A stretch of 64,000 bases of DNA from Xenorhabdus szentirmaii DSM 16338 (GTDB lineage: Bacteria; Pseudomonadota; Gammaproteobacteria; Enterobacterales; Enterobacteriaceae): the NCBI RefSeq assembly GCF_002632585.1, contig NZ_NIBV01000001.1, positions 364,067-428,066 of the forward strand, in the 5' to 3' direction. Position numbers and translations under genes: made by a program. The notes under the pieces are model-generated. The model saw only the letters and a list, made by a program, of their open reading frames with translations. It was not told the origin of the DNA and did no database searches. Of the stretch, positions 26,646-34,816 are shown piece after piece; position 1 is the stretch's first letter; each line of letters begins with the position of its first letter.

Positions 26646-26972
26646 TATCGTATCGGCATTGATCGATGATTATGAATGCTCCATTACTTCCATTGGATAT
26701 ATCATAATAAAAAGAGAATTCTAAATAAGAATAATACTCTTATTTACCAACAGCCACTATAACCCGATCTGATCACACGTTGAAGTTTAAAAAATTTCAG
26801 CACTCAGTTTGAGTTGAATATTTTCTTTGATGATTACATCCTTGATTTAAGCAAAATTCAAATTAGGTAATGAAGAATGATGTTTCTAAGTTTTTTATCA
26901 CTGGAACAAATAATGGCACTTAAAGCTCTTATCCATATCTAACCATGCGATATCGGTATATTTAATTCAGTT
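26646..26972. other. AT-rich intergenic DNA between hcp relic and higA
   Basis: About 330 bp, no supported gene or clear regulatory site. The missing C-terminal half of hcp cannot be recognised here. Confidence 0.5.
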
Positions 26973-27245
26973 CTATGTCAAACGATGTAACTGAGTTAAA
27001 TCAACATGCTTTTTAGCTTTTTGCAAACTGTAGTCTGCTTGTATTTTTAGCCATGTTTCCGGTGTACTGCCTATCACTACAGATAATTTCAATGCCATTT
27101 CCGGCGTGACTGATGTATGCCCAGAGAGAAGCCGACTCGCAGTAGAAGGTGCTATTTTCATTGCCTTGGCAAACTGCCGTAAAGTTACGTTAATTTCTTG
27201 AAGTGCTTCTGCGATGATTTCACTGGGGTGTACAGGATTAGCCAT
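26973..27245 (-). CDS. higA: HigA-family antitoxin / addiction-module transcriptional regulator
   Basis: A 90-residue XRE-type protein of the HigA (VapI) family. It has the characteristic start [13 protein letters not shown], a helix-turn-helix ([22 protein letters not shown]) and the region [31 protein letters not shown] at 27243-27245. The toxin gene that should precede it survives only as a decayed fragment, so the antitoxin is solitary and may persist as a regulator or through anti-addiction (inference). Confidence 0.9.
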   Translation of the reverse strand: MANPVHPSEIIAEALQEINVTLRQFAKAMKIAPSTASRLLSGHTSVTPEMALKLSVVIGSTPETWLKIQADYSLQKAKKHVDLTQLHRLT

Positions 27246-27247
27246 TA

Positions 27248-27361
27248 TCATGGGTGAGTATCCTCCAAATTAAGCATTTCAGCATCACTGTCTGAGAATT
27301 AAAATGTGATGCACTAATTATCTGATACTTTAATTGACCAAATGCCTTCACTGCTTTCTTT
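27248..27361 (-). pseudogene. higB: Decayed higB toxin remnant
   Basis: In one frame on the minus strand the DNA reads GIWSIKVSDN[28 protein letters not shown], then a stop that overlaps the higA start region. This matches the C-terminal end of RelE/HigB toxins (pattern WSIxVsxNWRITFxF). The Trp codon has become TAG, the Arg codon TGC, and an aromatic or acidic codon TAA. About 38 codons remain and the N-terminal half is gone. Confidence 0.75.
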
Positions 27362-27444
27362 TTATTCATAAAAATCCTAACCAGAAATATTAATGAAAAA
27401 CAATCTGACCATTGAGTCAGCCGTCTATTTTTTTAAGAAAAACC

Positions 27445-28131
27445 TTACCCAAAATAAAACCATTCAACTGCCCTTTTGACCAATTCCTCCGTCGCATCAA
27501 TATATCTGTCTTTATTATCACAATGACTCAGGATAACCGGGATCTCACTGCACCCCATAATGAACCTTTCAACACCCATGTTTTCAAGCTGAGTAATAAC
27601 TGATTCCAATAATAGATACGCCCTTTCCCCATCCCCGCTTTTATAAGCAAAAATACTCTCCATGACTCGTTTTTGTTGAATGTCATCAGGTACAACAAAA
27701 TCCACTTTTTCTTTTCTCAGCCTATCCTGATAAAGGCCTGCTTTTATTGTTCCTGTTGTCGCGAGGATCGCAATATTATTAATCCTTTCATTCACAATTT
27801 TATTGCATGTGATTTCAATAATATTCAAAAAGTGTATTCCCGTGGTTGCTTTTAATTTTTCATACCAATAATGTGCAGTATTACATGGCATAATAATACA
27901 TCCTGCACCTGCCGTTTCTAATACCTTCAATGCAACCAACATGTTATTTAATGTAGATTCCCCGCCAGTAAGTATATTTGCCGTTCTGTCCGGTATATCA
28001 GGAAATGAAACGGCGATCACCGGAATATGTTCCTGATCACAGACCGCAGGTGTATTTTTAATTATTTTTTCCATTGTATCGATTGTCGCGACAGGCCCCA
28101 TCCCACCTAAAATTCCAATTATTTTATTCAT
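27445..28131 (-). CDS. Aspartate/glutamate racemase family protein
   Basis: Cofactor-independent racemase fold, 228 residues from the ATG at 28129-28131 (MNKIIGILGGMGPVAT); the longer upstream frame is unlikely. Both catalytic cysteines are present, in the motifs MPCNTAHYWY and MGCSEIPV, so it should be an active two-base racemase. The sequence is of the aspartate racemase (RacD) type rather than MurI. It is divergent from a LysR regulator, and a dicarboxylate/amino-acid symporter gene lies beyond, suggesting a D-aspartate or D-glutamate locus (inference). Confidence 0.88.
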   Translation of the reverse strand: MNKIIGILGGMGPVATIDTMEKIIKNTPAVCDQEHIPVIAVSFPDIPDRTANILTGGESTLNNMLVALKVLETAGAGCIIMPCNTAHYWYEKLKATTGIHFLNIIEITCNKIVNERINNIAILATTGTIKAGLYQDRLRKEKVDFVVPDDIQQKRVMESIFAYKSGDGERAYLLLESVITQLENMGVERFIMGCSEIPVILSHCDNKDRYIDATEELVKRAVEWFYFG

Positions 28132-28260
28132 ATGCCACCCAATAAAAATAATAGCTATTATGACACAGCAATGATGTTCCGTAATTGCAATGTTTCGATA
28201 CCTCATGCTGTATTTGCATAAGCGTTGTTATGTCATTAGATCAATAATAAGGTAGGGTTT

Positions 28261-29154
28261 ATGCTTAATAATATTGAGCTGAAATGGTTATATGATGCGG
28301 TAATGTTGGAGGAGTTACGAAGTTTTACACTCGCCGCAGAGCGGAGAAATATATCTCAGTCTTCTTTTAGCCGACGAATTCAGGCACTTGAAAATGCTGT
28401 CGGGTTTGAAATATTTAATCGTAACTCAAATCCATTACAACTTTCGTTGCAGGGACGTGGTTTTATTGTCTATGCCAGAAACCTTTTAGGGGATATAGAG
28501 TATCAAATCGGAAAAATAAAAGGTGGTGAAATATCTAAACACCGTATTAACATTGCTGCCGCTCATTCCCTTTCTATTTCTATTTTACCTGAATTGATAT
28601 CTGGTTTTTCAGAAAAACCGGATAAAGTTTTTAATATTGATGCCATTAATGTGGATGAAGCAGTCAAAAATCTCAAAAAAGGAAAAAATGATTTTATTCT
28701 CTCTTTTTTTAATGAAGAACTGATGAGCTCTCCTTTCCTGCATCATAAAGTGCTGGATGCTCAGTTATATCTTGTTTCCGCCTGTGATCCTGATGGAAAG
28801 CCGTTATATTGTCTGGAAGATACGCCTTTGCCATTAATGAAATACAATGATGAAAGTTATATGGGGCGTCAGGTGAATCAGTTATTGGAAAAAGATTTCA
28901 GGGACAGGTTCAACTATTTTTGCCTTTCATCCATGAGTGAGCTGCTGAAACGCATGGTGCTGAATGGTCATGGTGTCGGCTGGTTGCCGGATTATTCAAT
29001 CCGTAAGGAGCTCAGGAAAAATAGCCTGTGCTTGTTGGCACCAAAACAATCCACAATAAAGATGGGGGTGTTTATTTATCGGACTCACTCCCGCCTTAAT
29101 CCTTCCTCCGAACGTTTTTGGCAATATATACGAAAACAGCAGCCAGTTGCCTGA
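28261..29154 (+). CDS. LysR-family transcriptional regulator
   Basis: A 297-residue LTTR with an N-terminal winged helix (LEELRSFTLAAERRNISQSSFSRRIQALENAVGFEIFNR, given here as the recognition pattern at residues about 17-55) and a C-terminal effector domain. Divergent from the racemase gene over a 129-bp gap, the usual LTTR arrangement, so it probably controls the racemase. It may also control the convergent transporter. Confidence 0.92.
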   Translation: MLNNIELKWLYDAVMLEELRSFTLAAERRNISQSSFSRRIQALENAVGFEIFNRNSNPLQLSLQGRGFIVYARNLLGDIEYQIGKIKGGEISKHRINIAAAHSLSISILPELISGFSEKPDKVFNIDAINVDEAVKNLKKGKNDFILSFFNEELMSSPFLHHKVLDAQLYLVSACDPDGKPLYCLEDTPLPLMKYNDESYMGRQVNQLLEKDFRDRFNYFCLSSMSELLKRMVLNGHGVGWLPDYSIRKELRKNSLCLLAPKQSTIKMGVFIYRTHSRLNPSSERFWQYIRKQQPVA

Positions 29155-29171
29155 TCGCGCCAGTTAAGTTC

Positions 29172-29206
29172 ACTTGCTGTAATCAATAGGTTTGGCTACA
29201 GCAAGT
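29172..29206. terminator. Bidirectional terminator between LysR and symporter genes
   Basis: Perfect 10-bp stem ACTTGCTGTA / TACAGCAAGT with a 15-nt loop in the 56-bp gap between two convergent genes. Confidence 0.75.
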
Positions 29207-29210
29207 CTGG

Positions 29211-30488
29211 TCAGGCTTCTTGCGCTATTTTGCCCGGTAGTTGTTCCTGTTCAGAATGACCCTGATTTTCTTCCAATTTTGCAATCACGGCAGTGGAAAT
29301 ACTGTTGCCGACGACGTTCGTGGCAGTGCGTCCCATATCCAGGAACTGATCGATGGCGAGGATAAGTAAAATTCCCGCTTCGGGAAGGCTGAACATCGGC
29401 AATGTCGCCGCAACCACCACCACGGAAGCTCGTGCAACACCTGCCATGCCTTTGCTTGTGATCATCAGCGTCAACATGATCAGGAGTTGCTCTGTCACGC
29501 TCAGGTCAATATTGTAAGCTTGTGCAATAAACAATATCGCAAAAGATTGGTACATCATGGAGCCATCAAGGTTAAAGGAATAACCGAGCGGCAATACGAA
29601 ACCCGAGATTTCTTTCGGCACACCGAAGTTATCCAGTGCGTTCATGGTCTTTGGGTAGGCTGATTCGCTGCTCGCCGTTGCGAAAGCCAGTGCCACTGGC
29701 TCACGGATCAGTTTCATCAGTGAAAACATTCTGTTACCGAGGAACAAGAATCCGACTCCCGATAGCACCACCCAGAGTAAAAGCAGACCAATATAGAAAA
29801 GGCCGATCAGTTTGCCATAGTCATAAAGCAGGCCCAGACCCTGCACGGTAATGGCGGAAGCAATGGCAGCAAATACAGCAATCGGTGCAAATGACATTAC
29901 GTAATCGGTGATACGGAACATAATGCGCGCCAAGTCTTCAATTAACGTCACGAAGGGGCTTTTCTTCTCGCTGTTACGGCAGATACAGGAAAGTGCTGAG
30001 CCAAAAAATAGGGAGAAAATCAGGATCTGCAAAATCTCATTGTTCGCCATCGCAGAAGCAAAGCTACTGGGAACGAGATGGCTGATAAAGCTTTTCAGTG
30101 AGAATCCGCTGGTAGTCAGGCCCGTGTTTACCTCTTCTTCCGGGAGAGTGATATTAAGCCCAACGCCGGGCTGGAATATATTGGCTATCAACATTCCAAT
30201 GCCCAGTGAAACCAAACCCGCAATAATGAACCATGCCATCGCCTTGAAGGTAATTCGCCCCACCGAAGATGATCCGCCGATTGAAATAAACCCTGTGACA
30301 ATGGTCGCGAATACCAGCGGTGCGATGATCATTTTGATCAGCCGCAGGAATACATCAGTAATAATATTGATATAGGAAGCCACTTCTTTTGTTTGGCTGG
30401 CGTCAAGATAATGGTTAAATCCCCAGCCCGTGACAATGCCCAGTAAAATGGCAATAATAATTTGCTGCATAATTCTTTGCCTGTTCAT
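29211..30488 (-). CDS. Dicarboxylate/amino acid:cation symporter (DAACS family, GltP/DctA-like)
   Basis: Inner-membrane symporter for acidic amino acids or C4-dicarboxylates. About 425 residues with eight or more hydrophobic segments. Family hallmarks: ATASSESAYP (reentrant loop 1), GYSFNLDGS (TM7 sodium/proton site), the loop region SSKGMAGVARA, and IDQFLDMGRTATNVVGNS, whose Asp and Arg bind the substrate amino and carboxyl groups in this family. The Arg/Asp pattern allows aspartate/glutamate or dicarboxylates. AGAGG box before the start. Confidence 0.93.
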   Translation of the reverse strand: MNRQRIMQQIIIAILLGIVTGWGFNHYLDASQTKEVASYINIITDVFLRLIKMIIAPLVFATIVTGFISIGGSSSVGRITFKAMAWFIIAGLVSLGIGMLIANIFQPGVGLNITLPEEEVNTGLTTSGFSLKSFISHLVPSSFASAMANNEILQILIFSLFFGSALSCICRNSEKKSPFVTLIEDLARIMFRITDYVMSFAPIAVFAAIASAITVQGLGLLYDYGKLIGLFYIGLLLLWVVLSGVGFLFLGNRMFSLMKLIREPVALAFATASSESAYPKTMNALDNFGVPKEISGFVLPLGYSFNLDGSMMYQSFAILFIAQAYNIDLSVTEQLLIMLTLMITSKGMAGVARASVVVVAATLPMFSLPEAGILLILAIDQFLDMGRTATNVVGNSISTAVIAKLEENQGHSEQEQLPGKIAQEA

Positions 30489-30639
30489 CATGACCTCTTA
30501 TCTTTATTTTTCGATTTTTACTTGGTCAGATGTTTACATCTTTTGAACTTCTGATGAAATGCAAATGAAAGATGAAGCATGCACAAAACGCATAATACAT
30601 TTTGAAAAATAACAGCAGCACTTATTTAATGGAAATAGA

Positions 30640-30698
30640 TCCGTCGTCTCTCAAGTTGTAGCGGTGTTAACTGCATCTTGAAATACATAGGGTATAAA
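30640..30698. repeat. Short, internally deleted ERIC-like element
   Basis: The left arm CGTCGTCTCTCAAGTTG and the right arm CATCTTGAAATACATAG, GGTATA are the two ends of an ERIC repeat joined with most of the centre missing. About 60 bp, imperfect hairpin. Confidence 0.6.
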
Positions 30699-30735
30699 TA
30701 GGTTCACCAGATGGCATTGCCAAAAGATAATAGGA

Positions 30736-30984
30736 TTAATTGATCTCAACCAGAAACCAAATAGTACGTTCTGCATCAGATTGTTTTATGCTGATCCGCA
30801 CATTGTCCTTTCCCCAATACTCTTCGTTCCAATATTTATTAAAATATTTTTTAAACCCTATGCTTTCAACATATTCTATTAATTCTTTTTTGCGGTTCAC
30901 GTTCACATTTGAAAAAACTATTGTGTTAGTCATTGTGATTGAACCATCAGGTGAGTCATAGTATATGAGGTGGTAATCCCCCAT
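30736..30984 (-). CDS. Small protein of unknown function, probably truncated by an IS3 element
   Basis: About 82 residues (MGDYHLIYYDSPDG to WFLVEIN), rich in aromatic and charged residues. No family recognised. Its first codons overlap the GGTAATCCCCC end of the adjacent IS3 element, so the natural N-terminus has probably been replaced by IS sequence. Size, composition and position beside effector-like genes would suit an immunity protein, but that is speculation. Confidence 0.5.
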   Translation of the reverse strand: MGDYHLIYYDSPDGSITMTNTIVFSNVNVNRKKELIEYVESIGFKKYFNKYWNEEYWGKDNVRISIKQSDAERTIWFLVEIN

Positions 30985-30999
30985 TTTCAACAGCGGTTT

Positions 31000-31836
31000 T
31001 CAGTAGAATGATGTTAACTGAGCCCGCTTCTGCATCGGCGTAATACCACCCAGTCCCATGTGTGGCCGCTCATGATTATAATGCCATAACCAGCTTGTCG
31101 CGACTTCCTGGACTTCACTGATGTGGCTGAAAATAATCTGATTCAGCCAGTCATAACGTATTGTCCGGTTAAATCGTTCAATATACGCATTCTGCTGTGG
31201 TTTTCCCGGCTGGATATATAACAGTGTTATCTGACACTTTATTGCCCACTGCTGAAGCTGATGACTCAGATATTCAGGGCCGTTGTCACAGCGGATACAA
31301 GCCGGTTTTCCGCGCCATTCAATAATCTGTTCCAGTGAACGGATAACCCGGGCAGCCGGTAATGAAAAATCCACATCAATCGCCAGTGCTTCACGGTTAA
31401 AATCGTCAATAACATTAAATGCCCTGAATGTTCTGCCGTCATTCAGCTGGTCATGCATAAAATCCATTGACCAGGTTTCATTTATTTTTTCAGGAACCGT
31501 CAGTGGTGCCGGCGGCAGCCTGACAATCCGGGTTTTGGACTTTATCCGCAGATTCAGTTTTAGCCCGCAATAAATACGGTACACGCGCTTATGGTTCCAT
31601 GAATACCTTTTGACATTACGCAGAAATAAAAAGCACAACCCGAATCCCCACTGATTATTTTTTGTTGTCAGCTCAGTCAGTAAATCCGCAATCTGCTGAT
31701 TTTCATCGCAGAGTACCGGTTGATAACGGTAGCCGCTTTCGCTGATGCAGAACGTTTTACACGCAAACCGGATGCTGATACCTCTGACCTCCACAGCAGT
31801 CTGAGCCAGCTCACGACGCTGCGGCACGGTTACCAC
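31000..31836 (-). CDS. IS3-family transposase OrfB (integrase domain)
   Basis: A 278-residue rve/DDE domain protein, made as the OrfAB fusion by -1 frameshifting. The catalytic acids are visible in [20 protein letters not shown] and [12 protein letters not shown]. The start overlaps the orfA end by 7 bp. A slippery run of seven A on the minus strand (31837-31843, followed by G) lies at the junction. No disruption seen. Confidence 0.92.
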   Translation of the reverse strand: MVTVPQRRELAQTAVEVRGISIRFACKTFCISESGYRYQPVLCDENQQIADLLTELTTKNNQWGFGLCFLFLRNVKRYSWNHKRVYRIYCGLKLNLRIKSKTRIVRLPPAPLTVPEKINETWSMDFMHDQLNDGRTFRAFNVIDDFNREALAIDVDFSLPAARVIRSLEQIIEWRGKPACIRCDNGPEYLSHQLQQWAIKCQITLLYIQPGKPQQNAYIERFNRTIRYDWLNQIIFSHISEVQEVATSWLWHYNHERPHMGLGGITPMQKRAQLTSFY

Positions 31837-32114
31837 TTTTTTTGCATGGCTTCCTGAATAATCTCGGCTTTAAGGCGCTCTTCGGCATACATTTTTTTCA
31901 GCCGCCGGTTTTCATCCTCGAGCTCTTTAAGACGAGCCATCATGGATGCATCCATTCCGCCGAACCGTGAACGCCATTTATAAAAGCTCGCGCTGCTCAT
32001 ACCGTGCTCACGACAAAGTTCGGGAACCGGTGTTCCGGCTTCAGCCTGTTTCAGGATCGCGATAATCTGACTGTCGATAAAACGTGATTTTTCATATGAA
32101 TCTCCCCGATTCAT
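31830..32114 (-). CDS. IS3-family transposase OrfA (HTH protein)
   Basis: About 94 residues with a helix-turn-helix ([35 protein letters not shown]) and a leucine-zipper-like [16 protein letters not shown] helix. The ATG at 32112-32114 is chosen; the frame is open to 32132. It ends with QKKW at the frameshift site into orfB. Confidence 0.88.
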   Translation of the reverse strand: MNRGDSYEKSRFIDSQIIAILKQAEAGTPVPELCREHGMSSASFYKWRSRFGGMDASMMARLKELEDENRRLKKMYAEERLKAEIIQEAMQKKW

Positions 32115-32298
32115 GTTACGAGAAAATTCCACTTATGAACACTCTGGTTTTTCGGGGGGATTACCCTACTTTTGACCTCCATGAAAAATGGGAGGAGACG
32201 TTTGTGGGATTTATCTGATGTACTTACAATAGGGTATTATTTAACTTTTTGTTTTTTAATATAATAAACATTATACAAATACGGTTTAGGTAAGTAAG

Positions 32299-32838
32299 AT
32301 GACATTACATGGAAAATTTGTAATCAATGACGCGAATTATTCCTCTATTTCCCTGTTCATTGTGAGCATGTTACTCGTTGCTAATTACATTCCATATGAT
32401 GGGTTTGTTGATTACTTCATCATGCAGCACATTATTTTTGCTGATGCAGAGAGAATAGGGAAAGTGGTATTAGATGAGCTAGATACCGAATCCTACGAAT
32501 CGGTTAGGGATTATTTTAACACCCTAATAAACATCCTGATCAGTGTACCATTACTCTGTATACTTACCACTGCTTTCGATGCCAATACATGGAAAACAAA
32601 ACCCACGGTTCTCTTAAAAAAATGGGCACTACCTACAATTAGGCGTTTTACAAAGTTGTTTGCTTTCGGCTTCCTATTTTGGGCATTGTTCCGTTTTTTA
32701 CCTTATCAACATATTTTTCCCAACGCTCAGATTTATTCATCTTTTACGATAACAGCAGTTATCGTTTTTAACCTATTGATAACGATTATTTGCTACGGGT
32801 TTATTACGAAGAAAATAGCAATCAAAAGGAGTTTTTAA
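32299..32838 (+). CDS. Membrane protein of unknown function, candidate immunity protein (179 aa)
   Basis: A 179-residue protein with about four hydrophobic segments: LFIVSMLLVANYIPY (about 18-32), LINILISVPLLCILTTAF (about 78-95), LFAFGFLFWALFRFLP (about 120-135) and ITAVIVFNLLITIICYGF (about 150-168). No family recognised. GGTAAG lies upstream of the ATG. It ends 7 bp before the next gene, so the two are co-transcribed. Colicin-type immunity proteins share this size and topology, but function is inferred only from the neighbours. Base composition is clearly AT-rich. Confidence 0.7.
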   Translation: MTLHGKFVINDANYSSISLFIVSMLLVANYIPYDGFVDYFIMQHIIFADAERIGKVVLDELDTESYESVRDYFNTLINILISVPLLCILTTAFDANTWKTKPTVLLKKWALPTIRRFTKLFAFGFLFWALFRFLPYQHIFPNAQIYSSFTITAVIVFNLLITIICYGFITKKIAIKRSF

Positions 32839-32845
32839 TTACAGT

Positions 32846-33997
32846 TTGGATTTTAAAACTATTACTTTTATTTACATACTGGATTATTTTATGAACAATA
32901 AAATAGGAAAAAATTTTGGCCTTATAGAACGAAATGATTTTAAAGGCGAAGGTTATGTTATTAAATATACTCTTAAAATAAACATATCTCCGTCAGGAAC
33001 AACGTATACAAATATAAATGGAGATCAAAGTAAATCAGCGTTTGGGCATGTTTGGGTAGAATTTAATGGTGAGTCAATAGGATGGGGGACCGGCGATTCA
33101 AAAATGGCAGGGGGCGCTGAAAATTTAACCTTCCATGATTCTAAAGGTTATGATTCAACGAAAGTTACAAGTATAACATTACCATTATATGCAGATGAAG
33201 TTGCTGGTAATATCAAAGGTTTTATTTCAGAAATGAAAGAAGGAAATTATAAACATTTCCCCAATAATTATAACCTACTCACTAATAACTGTATTGACTT
33301 TGTTAATCATATATTATCTTTATCAGAAATTGGAGAAAATAATCCAGACTACATGCTGGAATTATTTGGTGGTACGCCTAATGAGATTATCGAGAGAATT
33401 CAAGAGTATATTGACGAGCAAGAAAGTGTCGAGACACCATTAGTTATCGCATTAAGCGGCGATGGTATTTTTACACTACCTGATGATGATACTATTTATT
33501 TTGACCATAATACTGATGGTGTAAATGAATCTACGGGTTGGATAACTAATAGTAGTGCATTTCTTGTTTTGGATAAGAACAAGAATGGTATTATTGATAA
33601 TGGAAATGAAATGTTTGGTAATAATACCCTTCTTGAGTCAGGAGAGTATGCTAGACAAGGTTTCGATGCTTTATCTAACTATGATGGCAATGGTGATGGT
33701 AAAATTGATAGTCAAGACGAGATGTGGTCATTTTTGAGTTTATGGCACGATAAAAATGTCAATGGAAAAACTGACATAGATGAGTTAATTAAAATTGAAC
33801 AATCTGAAATAAAATCTATTGATTTTAATTATCAAGAAAATGGCATGACAGATGAAAGTGGTAATAAGTTTTTATTAACAAGTTCTGTCTTATGGGATAA
33901 TGGAAATTATACAGAAATTTCAGATATTTTATTTAATACTCACCTCAATGGTCAATCAAAAAACCTAACTATTGATGAAGGTACTTTATGGTTATAA
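32846..33997 (+). CDS. Papain/NlpC-like domain fused to calcium-binding RTX-associated module; candidate effector
   Basis: The N-terminal half (about 45-175) has a His in AFGHVWVEFNGESIGWG and a Cys in NLLTNNCIDFVNHIL, the His-then-Cys order of a circularly permuted papain-like (NlpC/P60 or LRAT-like) hydrolase. The C-terminal half (about 200-380) resembles a module of RTX proteins: FDHNTDGVNESTGW, VLDKNKNGIIDNGNEMFG, NYDGNGDGKIDSQDE and DKNVNGKTDIDEL are EF-hand-like calcium loops. No signal peptide. The TTG at 32846 gives 383 residues, but the ATG at 32891 is an equal alternative. It overlaps the next gene by 10 bp. Function as a toxin is inferred. Confidence 0.7.
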   Translation: MDFKTITFIYILDYFMNNKIGKNFGLIERNDFKGEGYVIKYTLKINISPSGTTYTNINGDQSKSAFGHVWVEFNGESIGWGTGDSKMAGGAENLTFHDSKGYDSTKVTSITLPLYADEVAGNIKGFISEMKEGNYKHFPNNYNLLTNNCIDFVNHILSLSEIGENNPDYMLELFGGTPNEIIERIQEYIDEQESVETPLVIALSGDGIFTLPDDDTIYFDHNTDGVNESTGWITNSSAFLVLDKNKNGIIDNGNEMFGNNTLLESGEYARQGFDALSNYDGNGDGKIDSQDEMWSFLSLWHDKNVNGKTDIDELIKIEQSEIKSIDFNYQENGMTDESGNKFLLTSSVLWDNGNYTEISDILFNTHLNGQSKNLTIDEGTLWL

Positions 33998-34587
33998 AAA
34001 GCGCAAAAAAACAATTGGTTAAGATGCTTTTTCTGTTTGTGCCGTTAATATTAAGTGGGAGAAGTATGGCTGAAATACCTGTTCCAGCAAAAGTTTATCA
34101 CCATGATCCTGATTTTTTATCTTCATTTTCTATTGATATGCCAAATAATAAAGAAGAATTTTATGTTTTGGTTAAACAATCAGATGAAGAAAATAGTGAA
34201 GCTAATTGGATGGTGGCAGTTATTTATGATCAAAGTGATGCTGGTGAAGAAGCTAAAAAGTATTATCAACGCTCTATCGAGCGTCAAGATGACTATATGG
34301 GGCGATCCGCGGTAAATCTCGGTTATTTATATAGTAAAAACGGCTATATTCAAAAAGCAATGACACTGTTTCATCAAGCTGGGGACGCTGGCTATTATGG
34401 TGGTTTTGAAGCACTAGGGACAGAATATTTTGTTGGAGATAATATTACATATAATTTTGAAAAAGCTAGATTTTATTATGATAAAGCGGCTGAGTTAGGT
34501 TGTGTTAAATGTCAATATCTTATTGATAATTGGACGGATGCTGTAAAATTAAAACAAAGAGATTTAAAAATAAAAGTAAATCAGTAG
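33988..34587 (+). CDS. Sel1-repeat periplasmic protein, candidate immunity partner (199 aa)
   Basis: An N-terminal signal peptide (KMLFLFVPLILSGRSMA, cleavage near residue 28) is followed by Sel1-type helical repeats (SAVNLGYLYSKNGYIQKAMTLFHQAG, GTEYFVGDN..NFEKARFYYDKAAELG; both shown as patterns). GAAGG lies 6 nt before the ATG. The start lies inside the end of the effector-like gene, so the two are translationally coupled. Sel1-repeat proteins occur as periplasmic immunity proteins of secreted cell-wall effectors, which fits a peptidase partner (inference). Confidence 0.75.
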   Translation: MVIKSAKKQLVKMLFLFVPLILSGRSMAEIPVPAKVYHHDPDFLSSFSIDMPNNKEEFYVLVKQSDEENSEANWMVAVIYDQSDAGEEAKKYYQRSIERQDDYMGRSAVNLGYLYSKNGYIQKAMTLFHQAGDAGYYGGFEALGTEYFVGDNITYNFEKARFYYDKAAELGCVKCQYLIDNWTDAVKLKQRDLKIKVNQ

Positions 34588-34816
34588 AAATAGAATTGCG
34601 TATTTTTAGAGCCTGATTTAGATGCTCTATTAAGGGCAAGAACATGAGTATTTGTGTCTTGCCCAGCATCTGAAAGGAGACCATGAAAAATGGGAGGATT
34701 ACCTATCCCATCAAAAAAATGGCTCACTATAAACACTAAAGCTGCTACAAAAATGATACTCATTACGTTAACCTTATTTACCTCATTAAATGACTTAAAA
34801 TAATAAAAGAGTTGTA
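34588..34816. other. Short intergenic region with an IS-end-like sequence
   Basis: ATGAAAAATGGGAGGATTACC at 34683-34703 (shortened copies exist elsewhere) resembles both 32179-32197 and the left end of the IS3 element (AAAATGGGGGATTACC read on the minus strand). It may be a relic of an IS terminus. No gene. Confidence 0.4.

Larger units (their letters stand above)
30972..32165 (-). mobile_element. IS3-family insertion sequence (about 1.19 kb)
   Basis: Two overlapping genes, orfA and orfB, are bounded by an 11-bp terminal match: GGTAATCCCCC at 30972-30982 and its complement GGGGGATTACC at 32155-32165. No clear target duplication was found, so the ends may extend or the insertion may be old. 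Size fits the IS3 family, and the OrfA/OrfB sequences look like the IS51/IS407-type subgroup. Confidence 0.8.

Noticed and set aside
30972-32165. Target-site duplication for the IS3 element
   Set aside because: No matching 3-5 bp direct repeats were found at the inferred ends, so none is claimed.
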